Positions 1-7,949 are shown, numbered from the stretch's first letter. The stretch is DNA of 15,681 nt from an uncultured Bacteroidales bacterium (GCA_902491795.1 CABUIX010000049.1:1-15681), one strand, 5' to 3'. Notes: generated by a model from the letters alone, not told the origin. A program made the numbers and translations.

Positions 1-24
1 CATAGCGGAAAACAATTTGTTCAT
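1..24 (-). CDS. Possible 5' end of a divergent gene (partial)
   Basis: Reading the minus strand from position 24 to the left edge gives an ATG and eight codons, MNKLFSAM, which resembles the start of a signal peptide. A good minus-strand TAnnTTTG box lies about 40 bases upstream (66-73), which fits a real gene start. Only eight codons are visible, so the product cannot be named. By position it could belong to the same polysaccharide-utilisation locus as the GH28/GH43 pair, but this is inference from neighbourhood only. Confidence 0.3.
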
Positions 25-65
25 ACTCTGATATTGGTTTGTTGTTCAGCGTCTGGTTAATCGTA

Positions 66-73
66 CAAATATA
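66..73 (-). promoter_or_regulatory. Bacteroidetes -7 box, leftward
   Basis: On the minus strand the sequence TATATTTG matches the Bacteroidetes -7 consensus TAnnTTTG exactly. It lies about 40 bases upstream of the candidate minus-strand ATG at 24. A -33 TTG at the usual 19-21-base spacing is not clear; the nearest is a TTG at 91-89 on the minus strand, about 15 bases away. The call rests on one short motif plus its position. Confidence 0.4.
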
Positions 74-75
74 GT

Positions 76-83
76 TATTTTTG
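76..83 (+). promoter_or_regulatory. Bacteroidetes -7 box for the GH28-GH43 unit
   Basis: TATTTTTG matches TAnnTTTG exactly and lies 18 bases before the GH28 start codon at 102. A weak -33 element (CTG at 53-55) is 20 bases upstream, the expected spacing. Transcription would start near 88-90, leaving only about 12 untranslated bases. The box is two bases away from the opposite-facing box at 66-73. Confidence 0.5.
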
Positions 84-101
84 TGCAGCAAAAAAACGGC
101 C

Positions 102-1481
102 ATGAACAACTTGAAACTGATAACCTTGGCTGCCGCAGTGCTTGTCTGCACAGCTGCAGGCGCCCAGATTGTGGTGAGTGCTCCCGAAGCGCCATTCGAA
201 TTCGAACCTCTGGAAATGCATGAATTCCCGGACAGGGCATTCTCCATCGTATGTTACGGAGCACGGAACGGGGATGCCGGGGCCACAACAAAGGCATTCG
301 CAAAGGCCATGGAAGCATGCAGCAAGGCGGGAGGAGGCAGAGTCGTGGTTCCGGAAGGTGAATGGCTTACCGGTCCGGTCCATTTCCGCAGCAACTGCCT
401 GCTGTGGCTGAGCGAAGGCTCCACTCTCGTGTTCGAAGACAATCCGGAGATGTATCTTCCTGCCGTAAGGACCTCATGGGAAGGCACCGAATGCATGAAC
501 TACTCTCCTCTGATATATGCCTACGAATGTGAGAACGTCGGCATCGCAGGACCGGGAACTCTGGCTCCAAGGATGGATTTCTGGAGGACTTGGTTCGACC
601 GTCCGGAAGCCCACATCCAGGCCACCAGGCAGCTCTACGCCATGTGCTCAACCGGAGTCCCCGTAGAGCACCGGCGCATGGAGGAGGGCGAAGCGAACAT
701 GAGGCCCCACCTCATCCAGTTCAACCGCTGCACCAATGTCCGCCTGGAGGACTTCAAGATCAGGGAGAGCCCGTTCTGGACAATACACCTCTACCTTTGT
801 GAAGACGTCTGGGCACACGGACTGGATGTCCGGGCACACGGTCACAACAACGACGGAATCGACATCGAGATGACGCGGCACGCGATTATCGAGGACTGCC
901 GCTTCGACCAGGGAGACGACGCAGTTGTCATAAAGGCCGGACGCAACCAGGACGCGTGGCGTATAGCCAGGCCGACCGAAGACATAGTGGTGCGCAACTG
1001 CGAGGTGGTCAAGGGCCACTGCCTGCTCGGGATCGGCAGCGAGATGTCGGCCGGAGTGCGCCGTGTCCACATGCATGACTGCCATACAACAGACGCTGTC
1101 TACCGGCTCTTCTACATCAAGACGAACCACCGGCGCGGAGGATTCATCGAGGACATCAGCGTCGAGAACGTCTCTGCGGCAAACACGATGAGGGTTCTGG
1201 AGATCGATACCGACGTCATGTACCAGTGGAGGGACATAGTCCCCACATTCGAGACCGCCGTGACACGCATACGCAACATCAGCATCAGGAACGCACGCTG
1301 CAGACAGGCAGACGCAGTCTATGAACTGCGCGGCGACGAGCGCGACCCGATCAGGGGCGTGACCATAGAGAATGTCCACATCGACAGTCTCACACAATTC
1401 ATCAACAACATCGAATTCACGCGGGACCTCACCGCAAAGAACATAAGCTGGGATCATGCTCCCGCAGAAAACGCTGAATGA
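102..1481 (+). CDS. Secreted GH28 family pectinase (polygalacturonase-like)
   Basis: Predicted 459-residue right-handed parallel beta-helix enzyme that hydrolyses galacturonic-acid-containing pectin backbones. Residues 1-22 form a Sec signal peptide ending Ala-Gly-Ala-Gln, so the protein is exported. The GH28 active-site motifs are present in order: NNDGID (Asp251), GDDAVVIK (Asp272/Asp273), KGHCLLGIGSE (His306) and the FYIKT motif (Lys340). These match the family's NTD, DD, GHG and RIK motifs with small changes. The ATG at 102 is chosen because the frame upstream offers only a TTG at 81 and the signal peptide starts cleanly here. The stop is followed after 1 base by the next ATG, so the gene is very probably co-transcribed with the GH43-type gene. 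The exact substrate (homogalacturonan, xylogalacturonan or rhamnogalacturonan) cannot be decided from the sequence. Confidence 0.93.
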   Translation: MNNLKLITLAAAVLVCTAAGAQIVVSAPEAPFEFEPLEMHEFPDRAFSIVCYGARNGDAGATTKAFAKAMEACSKAGGGRVVVPEGEWLTGPVHFRSNCLLWLSEGSTLVFEDNPEMYLPAVRTSWEGTECMNYSPLIYAYECENVGIAGPGTLAPRMDFWRTWFDRPEAHIQATRQLYAMCSTGVPVEHRRMEEGEANMRPHLIQFNRCTNVRLEDFKIRESPFWTIHLYLCEDVWAHGLDVRAHGHNNDGIDIEMTRHAIIEDCRFDQGDDAVVIKAGRNQDAWRIARPTEDIVVRNCEVVKGHCLLGIGSEMSAGVRRVHMHDCHTTDAVYRLFYIKTNHRRGGFIEDISVENVSAANTMRVLEIDTDVMYQWRDIVPTFETAVTRIRNISIRNARCRQADAVYELRGDERDPIRGVTIENVHIDSLTQFINNIEFTRDLTAKNISWDHAPAENAE

Positions 1482-1482
1482 A

Positions 1483-3330
1483 ATGCATTTCCTGACCATT
1501 CTGGCAGCCTACATCTTCTCGTATTTCGTCGGACAGTCCGACGGGCTGCACTTAGCATGGAGCCGCGACGGCTACAACTGGACTCCAATCGCAGAGAACG
1601 CGCCTCTTCTGAAGCCCGAAGTAGGCGAAGACAAACTCATGAGAGACCCCAGCATCTGCCAGGGCCCCGACGGAACCTTCCATATGGTCTGGACCTCCAG
1701 CTGGACGGACAGGATAATCGGCTATGCCTCCTCCCCTGACCTCATCCACTGGAGCAGCCAGAAAGCCATTCCGGTAATGATGCACGAACCTGCTGCGCAC
1801 AATTGCTGGGCTCCTGAAGTGTTCTACGACGATGAGGACGGCCTTTTCTACATACTGTGGGCGACCACCATACCGGGAAGGCACTCTGAGGTCAAGACAT
1901 CAGAATCGGAAAAGGGGCTCAACCACCGGATATACTTCACGACCACAAGGGACTTCGAAAGTTTCTCCCCCACCGCGATGTATTTTGACCCGGGATTCAG
2001 CGTCATTGATGCGGCAATCGCCAAAAACCCCTCCAACGGAGAGTACGTAATGGTTGTCAAGAACGAGAACTCCGCCCCGGCGGAGAAGAATCTCAGGGTA
2101 TGCTTCAGCTCTTCGCTCTCCGACGGATTCCCTACAGCGGTCTCCGGTCCCATACACGGCGACTTCTGGGCAGAAGGGCCTTCACCGCTGTTTCTTGAAG
2201 ACGGCTCCCTGATTGTATATTTCGACAAATACCGCGACCATGAATACGGAGCGGTACGCAGCACGGACGGAGGCCGCACCTGGTCCGAAGTCCCCGACGG
2301 CATGCTGAATCTGCCGGAAGGAATACGGCACGGCACCGCATTCAGGGTCAGCGACGAGGTGCTGGACAATCTTCTCGGGCACTACAGCCTTGCGGCACCG
2401 AAGCCGCTCTTCCGCGACCCCGTCTATGACGGCGCGGCCGATCCCTCGATAGTCCGCAGGCGCGACACCGGAGAATGGTACATGTTCTACACCGACCGAC
2501 GGGCGAACATCGGAGATACCGGAGGCGTCGAATGGGTTCACGGCACTCCGATAGGCATTGCCGTTTCCGCTGACCTGGCACACTGGGACTACCTGGGACA
2601 GGCAAACATAGGATATGCCCCTGACAAGGAGCCGACATACTGGGCACCTTCCGTGATTGATGACGGCAAGCTTTATCACATGTACCTCACCTATGTCCCC
2701 GGAATATTCCCGGACTGGAACCATCCGCGCAACATAGTGCACCTGACCAGCGCGAACCTCACCGACTGGAAATATGAAAGCACCCTGAGGCTCATGTCGG
2801 ACAAGGTCATAGATGCCGAAGTGGAAAAACTCCCCGACGGGACATGGCGGATGTGGTACAACCAGGAACCCGGAGGAAAGAAGATAGCCAGTGCCGACAG
2901 CCGGGATCTCTACAACTGGGAGGACAACGGACTCGTGGCCGGCATCGGAAACTGCGAGGGGCCGAGCGTCTTCCGGTGGAAAGGCAGCTGGTGGATGGTA
3001 ACGGACGAGTGGAAAGGATTCGCCGTCTACCGCAGCGACGACGCGGTGAACTGGACAAGGCAACCCGGAAACATCCTGCAGGAGCCTGGGCACGGAACAG
3101 ATGACGGGGTGGCAGGCAACCACTGCGACGTGCTGGTCACCGGCGACCGCGCATTCATATTCTATTTTGTGCACCCGGAACGTGACGGAAGGACTTCCAA
3201 TCCCGACGGCAGCCCCGTCAACACCAGACGCTCGCTGATACAGGTTGCCGAGCTCGTGTGCGACGGAAAGACAATAAGTTGCGACAGGGACGCCCTCACC
3301 GTAATGCCCGCGACTCAAGTCCGCAATTGA
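1483..3330 (+). CDS. Tandem GH43-type glycoside hydrolase (two beta-propeller domains)
   Basis: Predicted 615-residue protein with two five-bladed beta-propeller modules of the GH43/GH-F type. Domain 1 covers about residues 10-300 and domain 2 about 310-605. Each carries what look like the three GH43 acidic residues. In domain 1 these are Asp55 (RDPSI), Asp176 (VIDA) and Glu231 (WAEGPS). In domain 2 they are Asp320 (AADPSI), Asp444 (VIDAEV) and Glu492 (NCEGPS). Family members are mostly alpha-L-arabinofuranosidases, arabinanases, beta-xylosidases or beta-galactosidases; the operon with a GH28 favours pectin side chains, but specificity is unknown. The N-terminus is odd: it is hydrophobic (MHFLTILAAYIFSYFVGQ) yet seems to merge straight into the first propeller strand without a clear cleavage site. 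An in-frame ATG at 1456 would add nine residues and overlap GH28 by 26 bases. The gene ends at a convergent hairpin facing purB. Confidence 0.88.
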   Translation: MHFLTILAAYIFSYFVGQSDGLHLAWSRDGYNWTPIAENAPLLKPEVGEDKLMRDPSICQGPDGTFHMVWTSSWTDRIIGYASSPDLIHWSSQKAIPVMMHEPAAHNCWAPEVFYDDEDGLFYILWATTIPGRHSEVKTSESEKGLNHRIYFTTTRDFESFSPTAMYFDPGFSVIDAAIAKNPSNGEYVMVVKNENSAPAEKNLRVCFSSSLSDGFPTAVSGPIHGDFWAEGPSPLFLEDGSLIVYFDKYRDHEYGAVRSTDGGRTWSEVPDGMLNLPEGIRHGTAFRVSDEVLDNLLGHYSLAAPKPLFRDPVYDGAADPSIVRRRDTGEWYMFYTDRRANIGDTGGVEWVHGTPIGIAVSADLAHWDYLGQANIGYAPDKEPTYWAPSVIDDGKLYHMYLTYVPGIFPDWNHPRNIVHLTSANLTDWKYESTLRLMSDKVIDAEVEKLPDGTWRMWYNQEPGGKKIASADSRDLYNWEDNGLVAGIGNCEGPSVFRWKGSWWMVTDEWKGFAVYRSDDAVNWTRQPGNILQEPGHGTDDGVAGNHCDVLVTGDRAFIFYFVHPERDGRTSNPDGSPVNTRRSLIQVAELVCDGKTISCDRDALTVMPATQVRN

Positions 3331-3361
3331 CTTCAGCAATCCGCCGAAGACAGTACGGAAA

Positions 3362-3421
3362 GCAGCAGGACAGCCGGCATCGAAGGCGGGAAAAGCCTCC
3401 CTTTGCCGGCTGTCCTGCTGC
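3362..3421. terminator. Long inverted repeat, likely bidirectional terminator
   Basis: Two perfect 17-base arms, 3362-3378 and 3405-3421, are inverted complements. They enclose a 26-base loop that holds a smaller AGGC/GCCT stem (3384-3387 with 3395-3398). The structure sits in the 113-base gap between the convergent GH43-type gene and purB, where a bidirectional terminator is expected. Neither side has a long T run, so it is not a textbook intrinsic terminator and may instead stabilise the 3' ends of both messages. Confidence 0.75.
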
Positions 3422-3443
3422 AGCAAACTGCCGCCGATCGGCG

Positions 3444-4742
3444 TCATTCAAGTATTCCGGTACGCTTGAAGATGTAGTCGACGTTCTTGAAATAGTAATC
3501 AAGCGTGAAGCAGCCGTTGAGCTCCTCCTGAGTCAGCAGCCCCATCACCTTGGCATCGCCTTCCAGCAGCGTCTTGTAGTCCAGGCCTTCGGTCCAGGCC
3601 TTCATGGCGATGGGCTGGACAGTGTCGTATGCCTCCTCGCGGGAAAGGCCCTTGCCGATAAGGGCATTCATCACCCTCTGGGCGAAAATCACCCCGCGGG
3701 TCATGTAGATGTTGGACAGCATCCTCTCCGGATAAACCACCAGATTCTCAAGTATTCCCCTGAACCTGTTGAGCATATAGTCAAGCAGTTCGGTGGCGTC
3801 AGGAAGGATGATGCGTTCGGTGGAAGAATGGGAAATGTCCCTCTCGTGCCACAGGGCCACATTCTCATACGAAGAGCACATGTAGCCGCGCATCACGCGG
3901 GCACACCCGCAGATGTTCTCGCTGCTGATCGGGTTGCGCTTGTGAGGCATGGCGCTTGAACCCTTCTGTCCCTTGCGGAAAGCCTCCTCGGCCTCGCGGA
4001 CCTCTGTTCTCTGAAGGCTGCGCACCTCCATCGCCATCTGCTCCAGGGTTGACGCGATCACGGCGAGGGTCGCCAGATAATAGGCATGCCTGTCCCTCTG
4101 GAGGACCTGCGTTGAGATATTGGCGGAATTTATTCCGAGATGCTCGCACACATAGTCCTGGATGAACGGAGGTATGTTGGCGAAATTCCCGACCGCACCG
4201 CTCATCTTCCCGGCCTCGACACCTGCCGCCGCATATCTGAAGCGCTCGATGTTCCTCCTTGTCTCCTCGTGCCAAAGAGCCCACTTGAGACCGAACGAGG
4301 TTATGTCGGCATGAACTCCGTGGGTCCTTCCTATGCACGGCGTATTCTTGAACTCAATCGCCCGCTTGCGCAGGACTTCCAGGAAATCCTCAAGATCCTT
4401 GAGCAGTATGGCATTGGCCTGCTTGAGCAGGTATCCGTTCGCGGTGTCCACCACATCGGTCGACGTGAGCCCGTAGTGGACCCATTTCTTCTCTTCACCC
4501 AGAGTCTCGCTCACCGCGCGGGTGAAAGCCACGACGTCATGGCGTGTCTGCTCCTCTATTTCCTTTATCCTGTCGACGCTGAAACCGGCCTTGGAGCGGA
4601 TCTTCTCGACATCCTCGGCAGGTATCACTCCGAGTTTGCTCCAGGCCTCGCATGAGAGTATCTCAACCTTCAGGTAGGCCGAGAACTTGTTCTCCTCGGT
4701 CCAGACGTCCCTCATTACCTTGCGCGAATATCTCTCTATCAT
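3444..4742 (-). CDS. purB: Adenylosuccinate lyase
   Basis: A 432-residue enzyme of the fumarase/aspartase superfamily, of the same size class as the Bacillus subtilis type. It acts twice in cytoplasmic purine synthesis: it releases fumarate from SAICAR to give AICAR, and from adenylosuccinate to give AMP. The superfamily signature GSSAMPHKRNP is at residues 261-271 with the flexible-loop serines at 262-263. The RTHGVHA segment (139-145) supplies the second active-site histidine. The start ATG is only three bases after the purC stop, so the two form one operon read leftward. The gene ends 22 bases past the long inverted repeat at 3362-3421. Nothing is truncated. Confidence 0.98.
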   Translation of the reverse strand: MIERYSRKVMRDVWTEENKFSAYLKVEILSCEAWSKLGVIPAEDVEKIRSKAGFSVDRIKEIEEQTRHDVVAFTRAVSETLGEEKKWVHYGLTSTDVVDTANGYLLKQANAILLKDLEDFLEVLRKRAIEFKNTPCIGRTHGVHADITSFGLKWALWHEETRRNIERFRYAAAGVEAGKMSGAVGNFANIPPFIQDYVCEHLGINSANISTQVLQRDRHAYYLATLAVIASTLEQMAMEVRSLQRTEVREAEEAFRKGQKGSSAMPHKRNPISSENICGCARVMRGYMCSSYENVALWHERDISHSSTERIILPDATELLDYMLNRFRGILENLVVYPERMLSNIYMTRGVIFAQRVMNALIGKGLSREEAYDTVQPIAMKAWTEGLDYKTLLEGDAKVMGLLTQEELNGCFTLDYYFKNVDYIFKRTGILE

Positions 4743-4745
4743 GGC

Positions 4746-5690
4746 CTATCTGTTTGAAAGGAAAGCGTTTATTGCAGATTCAATGCGCTTCTCGGCATCA
4801 CCCTCAGCGCACGGGACGAACTTCTCGCCGGTAATGTGCTCATAGAGCTCGATGTACCTGTCGGTTATGCCGGCCACCACCTCATCGGTCATCTCGGGCA
4901 CTTTCTGTCCTGCAAGGCCCTGGAAGCCGTTTGCCATCAGCCATTCCCTGACGAATTCCTTCGAAAGCTGCTTCTGGTGCTCTCCCCTGGAGAGTCTCTC
5001 CTCATAGCCTTCGGCATAGAAATAGCGCGAAGAGTCAGGAGTGTGTATCTCGTCCATCAGCAATATCTTTCCGTCCCTCTTGCCGAATTCGTATTTGGTG
5101 TCGACAAGTATAAGGCCCTTTCCGGCAGCCATCTCGGTCCCCCTTGCAAACAGGGCCCTTGTATATTTCTCGAGCTGCTCATATTCCTCACGGCTGACTA
5201 TCCCGCGTGCAATGATGTCCTCGCGGCTGATGTCCTCGTCATGCCCCTCGGCCGCCTTGGTCGTAGGAGTGATTATCGGCTCGGGGAGTTTCTGGTTCTC
5301 GACGAGCCCCTCGGGGAGAGCGACCCCGCAGATGCTGCGCCTGCCGTCGCGGTACTCTCGCCAGGCATGGCCTGAAAGATATCCGCGTATCACCATCTCC
5401 ACCTTGTAGGGCTCGCACCTCCATCCGGCGGTGACCATGGGATCAATCTCGGAAATTTTCCAGTTGGGCACGATGTCGGCGGTGGCATCCAGGAACTTGG
5501 ATGCTATCTGGTTGAGCACCTGTCCCTTGAAGGGTATGCCGCGCGGCAATACCACGTCGAATGCAGAGATGCGGTCTGTGGCGACCATGATCAGATAATC
5601 ATTTCCGATGCTGTAGACATCGCGGACCTTGCCGGTATATTTGGCAGTCTGGCCCGGGAAATTGAAATCGGTCTTTGTGATGGCTTTCAT
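4746..5690 (-). CDS. purC: SAICAR synthetase (phosphoribosylaminoimidazole-succinocarboxamide synthase)
   Basis: A 314-residue cytoplasmic enzyme that joins aspartate to CAIR using ATP, forming SAICAR, the substrate of PurB encoded next to it. Recognisable parts are the N-terminal GKVRDVY segment with ATDRISAFD (37-45), the signature LPEPIITPTTKAAEGHDEDI beginning at residue 135, and DEIHTPDSSRY (213-223). Its length is that of the longer, eukaryote-like class rather than the roughly 237-residue E. coli form. It is the first gene of the purC-purB operon and is divergent from purF across an 81-base gap. I see no convincing TAnnTTTG box on the minus strand in that gap; the nearest candidates have one or two mismatches. 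Confidence 0.98.
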   Translation of the reverse strand: MKAITKTDFNFPGQTAKYTGKVRDVYSIGNDYLIMVATDRISAFDVVLPRGIPFKGQVLNQIASKFLDATADIVPNWKISEIDPMVTAGWRCEPYKVEMVIRGYLSGHAWREYRDGRRSICGVALPEGLVENQKLPEPIITPTTKAAEGHDEDISREDIIARGIVSREEYEQLEKYTRALFARGTEMAAGKGLILVDTKYEFGKRDGKILLMDEIHTPDSSRYFYAEGYEERLSRGEHQKQLSKEFVREWLMANGFQGLAGQKVPEMTDEVVAGITDRYIELYEHITGEKFVPCAEGDAEKRIESAINAFLSNR

Positions 5691-5755
5691 GATGAATTGA
5701 GAAAATAATCCGCCGCGAATTTAGATGTTTTTTCCAAGAAGCTGTGAAAAATTAT

Positions 5756-5763
5756 TACTTTTG
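5756..5763 (+). promoter_or_regulatory. Bacteroidetes -7 box for purF
   Basis: TACTTTTG matches TAnnTTTG exactly and ends only eight bases before the purF ATG. With the usual start point a few bases past the box, the purF message would have almost no leader. No TTG is present at the -33 position, which instead holds a T-rich stretch (5728-5733). Confidence 0.55.
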
Positions 5764-5771
5764 TCTCCGTT

Positions 5772-7184
5772 ATGAACCAACCAGGCGGAGAAATCCACGA
5801 GGAATGTGGAGTTTTCGGCATTTACGGTATTCCGGATGCCGCCAATCTAGTGTATTACGGCCTTCACGCACTCCAGCACAGGGGCCAGGAAGGTTGCGGA
5901 ATAGTTGCCTGCGGAGACGACTCATGCCTCAGGCGCGTCAAAGGGCAGGGACTCGTTACCGAAGTTTTCAACGAGGACAAGATCAAGTCGCTTCCGGGCA
6001 GCATGGCCATCGGCCATGTACGCTATTCGACCACCGGGGCAAGCACAATAGAAAACGTGCAGCCCTTCCTTTTTCATCACAACACAGGAGATTTTGCTCT
6101 GGCGCACAACGGCAATCTCGTGAACTCCCAGCAGCTGAGGCAGTATCTTGAGGACAGGGGAAGCCTCTTCCAGTCATCATCCGACAGCGAAATTCTTGCC
6201 CACCTGATCAGAAAGGACACCCAGGACCGCAAGAAGCCGAGAATATTCGCGATCAAGGACGCCCTCAACATGATAGAAGGCGCCTTCGCTTTTCTCATAA
6301 TGACCCAGCACAGAATCTATGCCTGCCGCGACAAGCACGGCCTCAGGCCGCTTTCGATCGGAAGGCTTGGCGAAGGATATGTGATCAGCAGCGAGACCTG
6401 CGCGTTCGACGTGATAGGCGCCGAATTCATCAGGGACGTCGAGCCCGGAGAGATTGTCACCATCGACCATCAGGGGATCCGGTCCAACAGATACTCGGAT
6501 TTCCGCCACCACTTCATGTGCGCGATGGAATACATCTATTTTTCCCGCCCGGACAGTGACATTGAGTGCTGCAACGTACACAATTTCCGAAAGTACACCG
6601 GGAAGCTCCTTTTCGAGGAAGCTCCGGCCGACGCGGACATAGTGGTCGGCGTGCCCGACTCGAGCCTCAGCGCCGCCATGGGATATGCCGAAGCTGCAGG
6701 ACTCCCCTATGAGATGGGCCTGATCAAGAACAAATATATCGGACGTACATTCATCCAGCCTTCCCAGGAAATGAGGGAAAAAGGCGTGAAGATGAAGATA
6801 TCGGCAGTCAAGACCATAGTGAACGGCAAGCGCGTTGTGCTAATCGATGACTCACTCGTGCGCGGAACCACCTCTAAACGCATTGTCAAGATGCTCAGGG
6901 AGGCCGGAGCACGGGAAGTCCACCTGAGGATTGCCAGTCCCCCGATCACAAGACCCTGCTTCTACGGCGTCGACATTTCGACCTACGACGAGCTGATATG
7001 TGCGCACAAGAGCCTCGAGGAAGTCAGGAACATACTAAATGTCGACTCGCTGGCCTTCCTTTCGGAGAAAGCCCTGTTCGAAGCCGGACACCGCAGCGAA
7101 CTATGCCTTGCCTGTTTCAACGGCAATTATCCCACATACCTCTACCAAAGTATAGAGGATGCAAACAAAGACGGAAAATTCTGA
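5772..7184 (+). CDS. purF: Amidophosphoribosyltransferase (glutamine PRPP amidotransferase)
   Basis: A 470-residue enzyme catalysing the first committed step of purine synthesis: PRPP plus glutamine gives 5-phosphoribosylamine. The N-terminal Ntn-type glutaminase domain has Cys12 (EECGVFG) as nucleophile. This predicts removal of an 11-residue propeptide, as in the B. subtilis enzyme. The C-terminal phosphoribosyltransferase domain carries the PRPP loop VVLIDDSLVRGTTS (355-368). Cys250, Cys396, Cys445 and Cys448 are placed like the four ligands of the 4Fe-4S cluster in B. subtilis-type PurF, so this is probably an oxygen-sensitive iron-sulfur form, fitting an anaerobe. The propeptide fixes the start codon, since no later ATG could precede Cys12. 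It is divergent from purC-purB and followed closely by a radical SAM gene. Confidence 0.98.
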   Translation: MNQPGGEIHEECGVFGIYGIPDAANLVYYGLHALQHRGQEGCGIVACGDDSCLRRVKGQGLVTEVFNEDKIKSLPGSMAIGHVRYSTTGASTIENVQPFLFHHNTGDFALAHNGNLVNSQQLRQYLEDRGSLFQSSSDSEILAHLIRKDTQDRKKPRIFAIKDALNMIEGAFAFLIMTQHRIYACRDKHGLRPLSIGRLGEGYVISSETCAFDVIGAEFIRDVEPGEIVTIDHQGIRSNRYSDFRHHFMCAMEYIYFSRPDSDIECCNVHNFRKYTGKLLFEEAPADADIVVGVPDSSLSAAMGYAEAAGLPYEMGLIKNKYIGRTFIQPSQEMREKGVKMKISAVKTIVNGKRVVLIDDSLVRGTTSKRIVKMLREAGAREVHLRIASPPITRPCFYGVDISTYDELICAHKSLEEVRNILNVDSLAFLSEKALFEAGHRSELCLACFNGNYPTYLYQSIEDANKDGKF

Positions 7185-7188
7185 GGAC

Positions 7189-7944
7189 ATGATAAGAGAG
7201 GAAACGGTTTTCGGCCCCATATTCAGCCGCAGGCTCGGTTCTTCGCTGGGGATCAACCTGCTGCCGAAGAACGGCAAGATATGCAACTTCGACTGCATCT
7301 ATTGCGAATGCGGCTGGAACCGCGACGGCCTTGCCGACAGACGGCTTCCGGCTGCCACGGAAGTACGCGCAGCCCTCGAGGCAAAACTCAGGCAGATTGT
7401 GGCGGACAGGATACACGTGGACTCTATAACCTTCTCCGGGGACGGGGAACCTACCCTGAACCCCGAGTTCCCGCAGATCATCGAAGACACCGTCAGACTG
7501 CGAGACATGCTGCTCCCTCAGGCTAAGGTGTCCGTCCTGTCAAATGCCACGCGGGTACACGTTCCTGAAATATTCGAGGCACTGACAAAGGTTGACAACC
7601 CGATAATGAAGATTGACGCCCCGACCGACGAGGCTGCAGGAAGGATAAACAGGCCCGCTCCGGGATACAGCCTGAAACGCACAATTGAGGCCCTGAAGCG
7701 CTTCAACGGGAATTTTGTGCTGCAGACCATGTTCCTCAAGAGTCCGGACTTCGATTCGTCAGAACCAGGACAGCTGGCTGCCTGGATGGACATCGTCAGG
7801 GAATTGCATCCGCGCAGGACAATGGTCTACACCATAGCGCGCCCGACCCCTCAGGACAAGCTCGTGAAATTCAGCGAGGACGAGATGCGCAATCTTGTCC
7901 GTCCGCTGATTGAAGAGGGCTTCGACATTGAAATCAGGGGATAA
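7189..7944 (+). CDS. Radical SAM protein (COG0731-like)
   Basis: A 251-residue predicted radical SAM enzyme. The 4Fe-4S/SAM motif CNFDCIYC supplies Cys32, Cys36 and Cys39, directly followed by Glu-Cys-Gly-Trp. The motif SGDGEPTLNPEF that follows is the glycine-rich SAM-contacting region typical of small radical SAM proteins grouped with wyosine-synthase-like Fe-S oxidoreductases (COG0731). Its substrate is unknown; the family label does not establish tRNA modification. The ATG at 7189 lies five bases after the purF stop. An in-frame ATG at 7159 would add ten residues and overlap purF by 26 bases. Close spacing suggests co-transcription with purF. The stop codon overlaps a promoter-like box (7942-7949) for the next unit. 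Confidence 0.9.
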   Translation: MIREETVFGPIFSRRLGSSLGINLLPKNGKICNFDCIYCECGWNRDGLADRRLPAATEVRAALEAKLRQIVADRIHVDSITFSGDGEPTLNPEFPQIIEDTVRLRDMLLPQAKVSVLSNATRVHVPEIFEALTKVDNPIMKIDAPTDEAAGRINRPAPGYSLKRTIEALKRFNGNFVLQTMFLKSPDFDSSEPGQLAAWMDIVRELHPRRTMVYTIARPTPQDKLVKFSEDEMRNLVRPLIEEGFDIEIRG

Positions 7945-7949
7945 TTTTG
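7942..7949 (+). promoter_or_regulatory. Bacteroidetes -7 box for the esterase-GH2 unit
   Basis: TAATTTTG matches TAnnTTTG and overlaps the stop codon of the radical SAM gene. It precedes the esterase ATG at 7977 by 27 bases, a normal distance. A TTG at 7928-7930 is too close to act as a standard -33 element, so the call is moderate. Confidence 0.45.

Noticed and set aside
648..1499. Open frame on the minus strand opposite GH28 (about 280 codons)
   Set aside because: Shadow of the GH28 coding sequence; no motif, signal peptide or promoter of its own.
3433..3442. Ten-base palindrome GCCGATCGGC next to the purB stop
   Set aside because: Too short and GC-biased to be called an operator or separate terminator; probably chance beside the larger hairpin.
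2182..3447. Long open frame on the minus strand opposite the GH43-type gene (about 420 codons)
   Set aside because: It lies wholly opposite a gene with clear GH43 motifs, shows no recognisable domain, and its first codons lie in the terminator hairpin. Long antisense frames are common in GC-rich coding DNA.
3258..3959. Plus-strand open frame covering the hairpin and the 3' part of purB
   Set aside because: Runs through the inverted repeat and antisense to the conserved C-terminus of PurB; no family resemblance.
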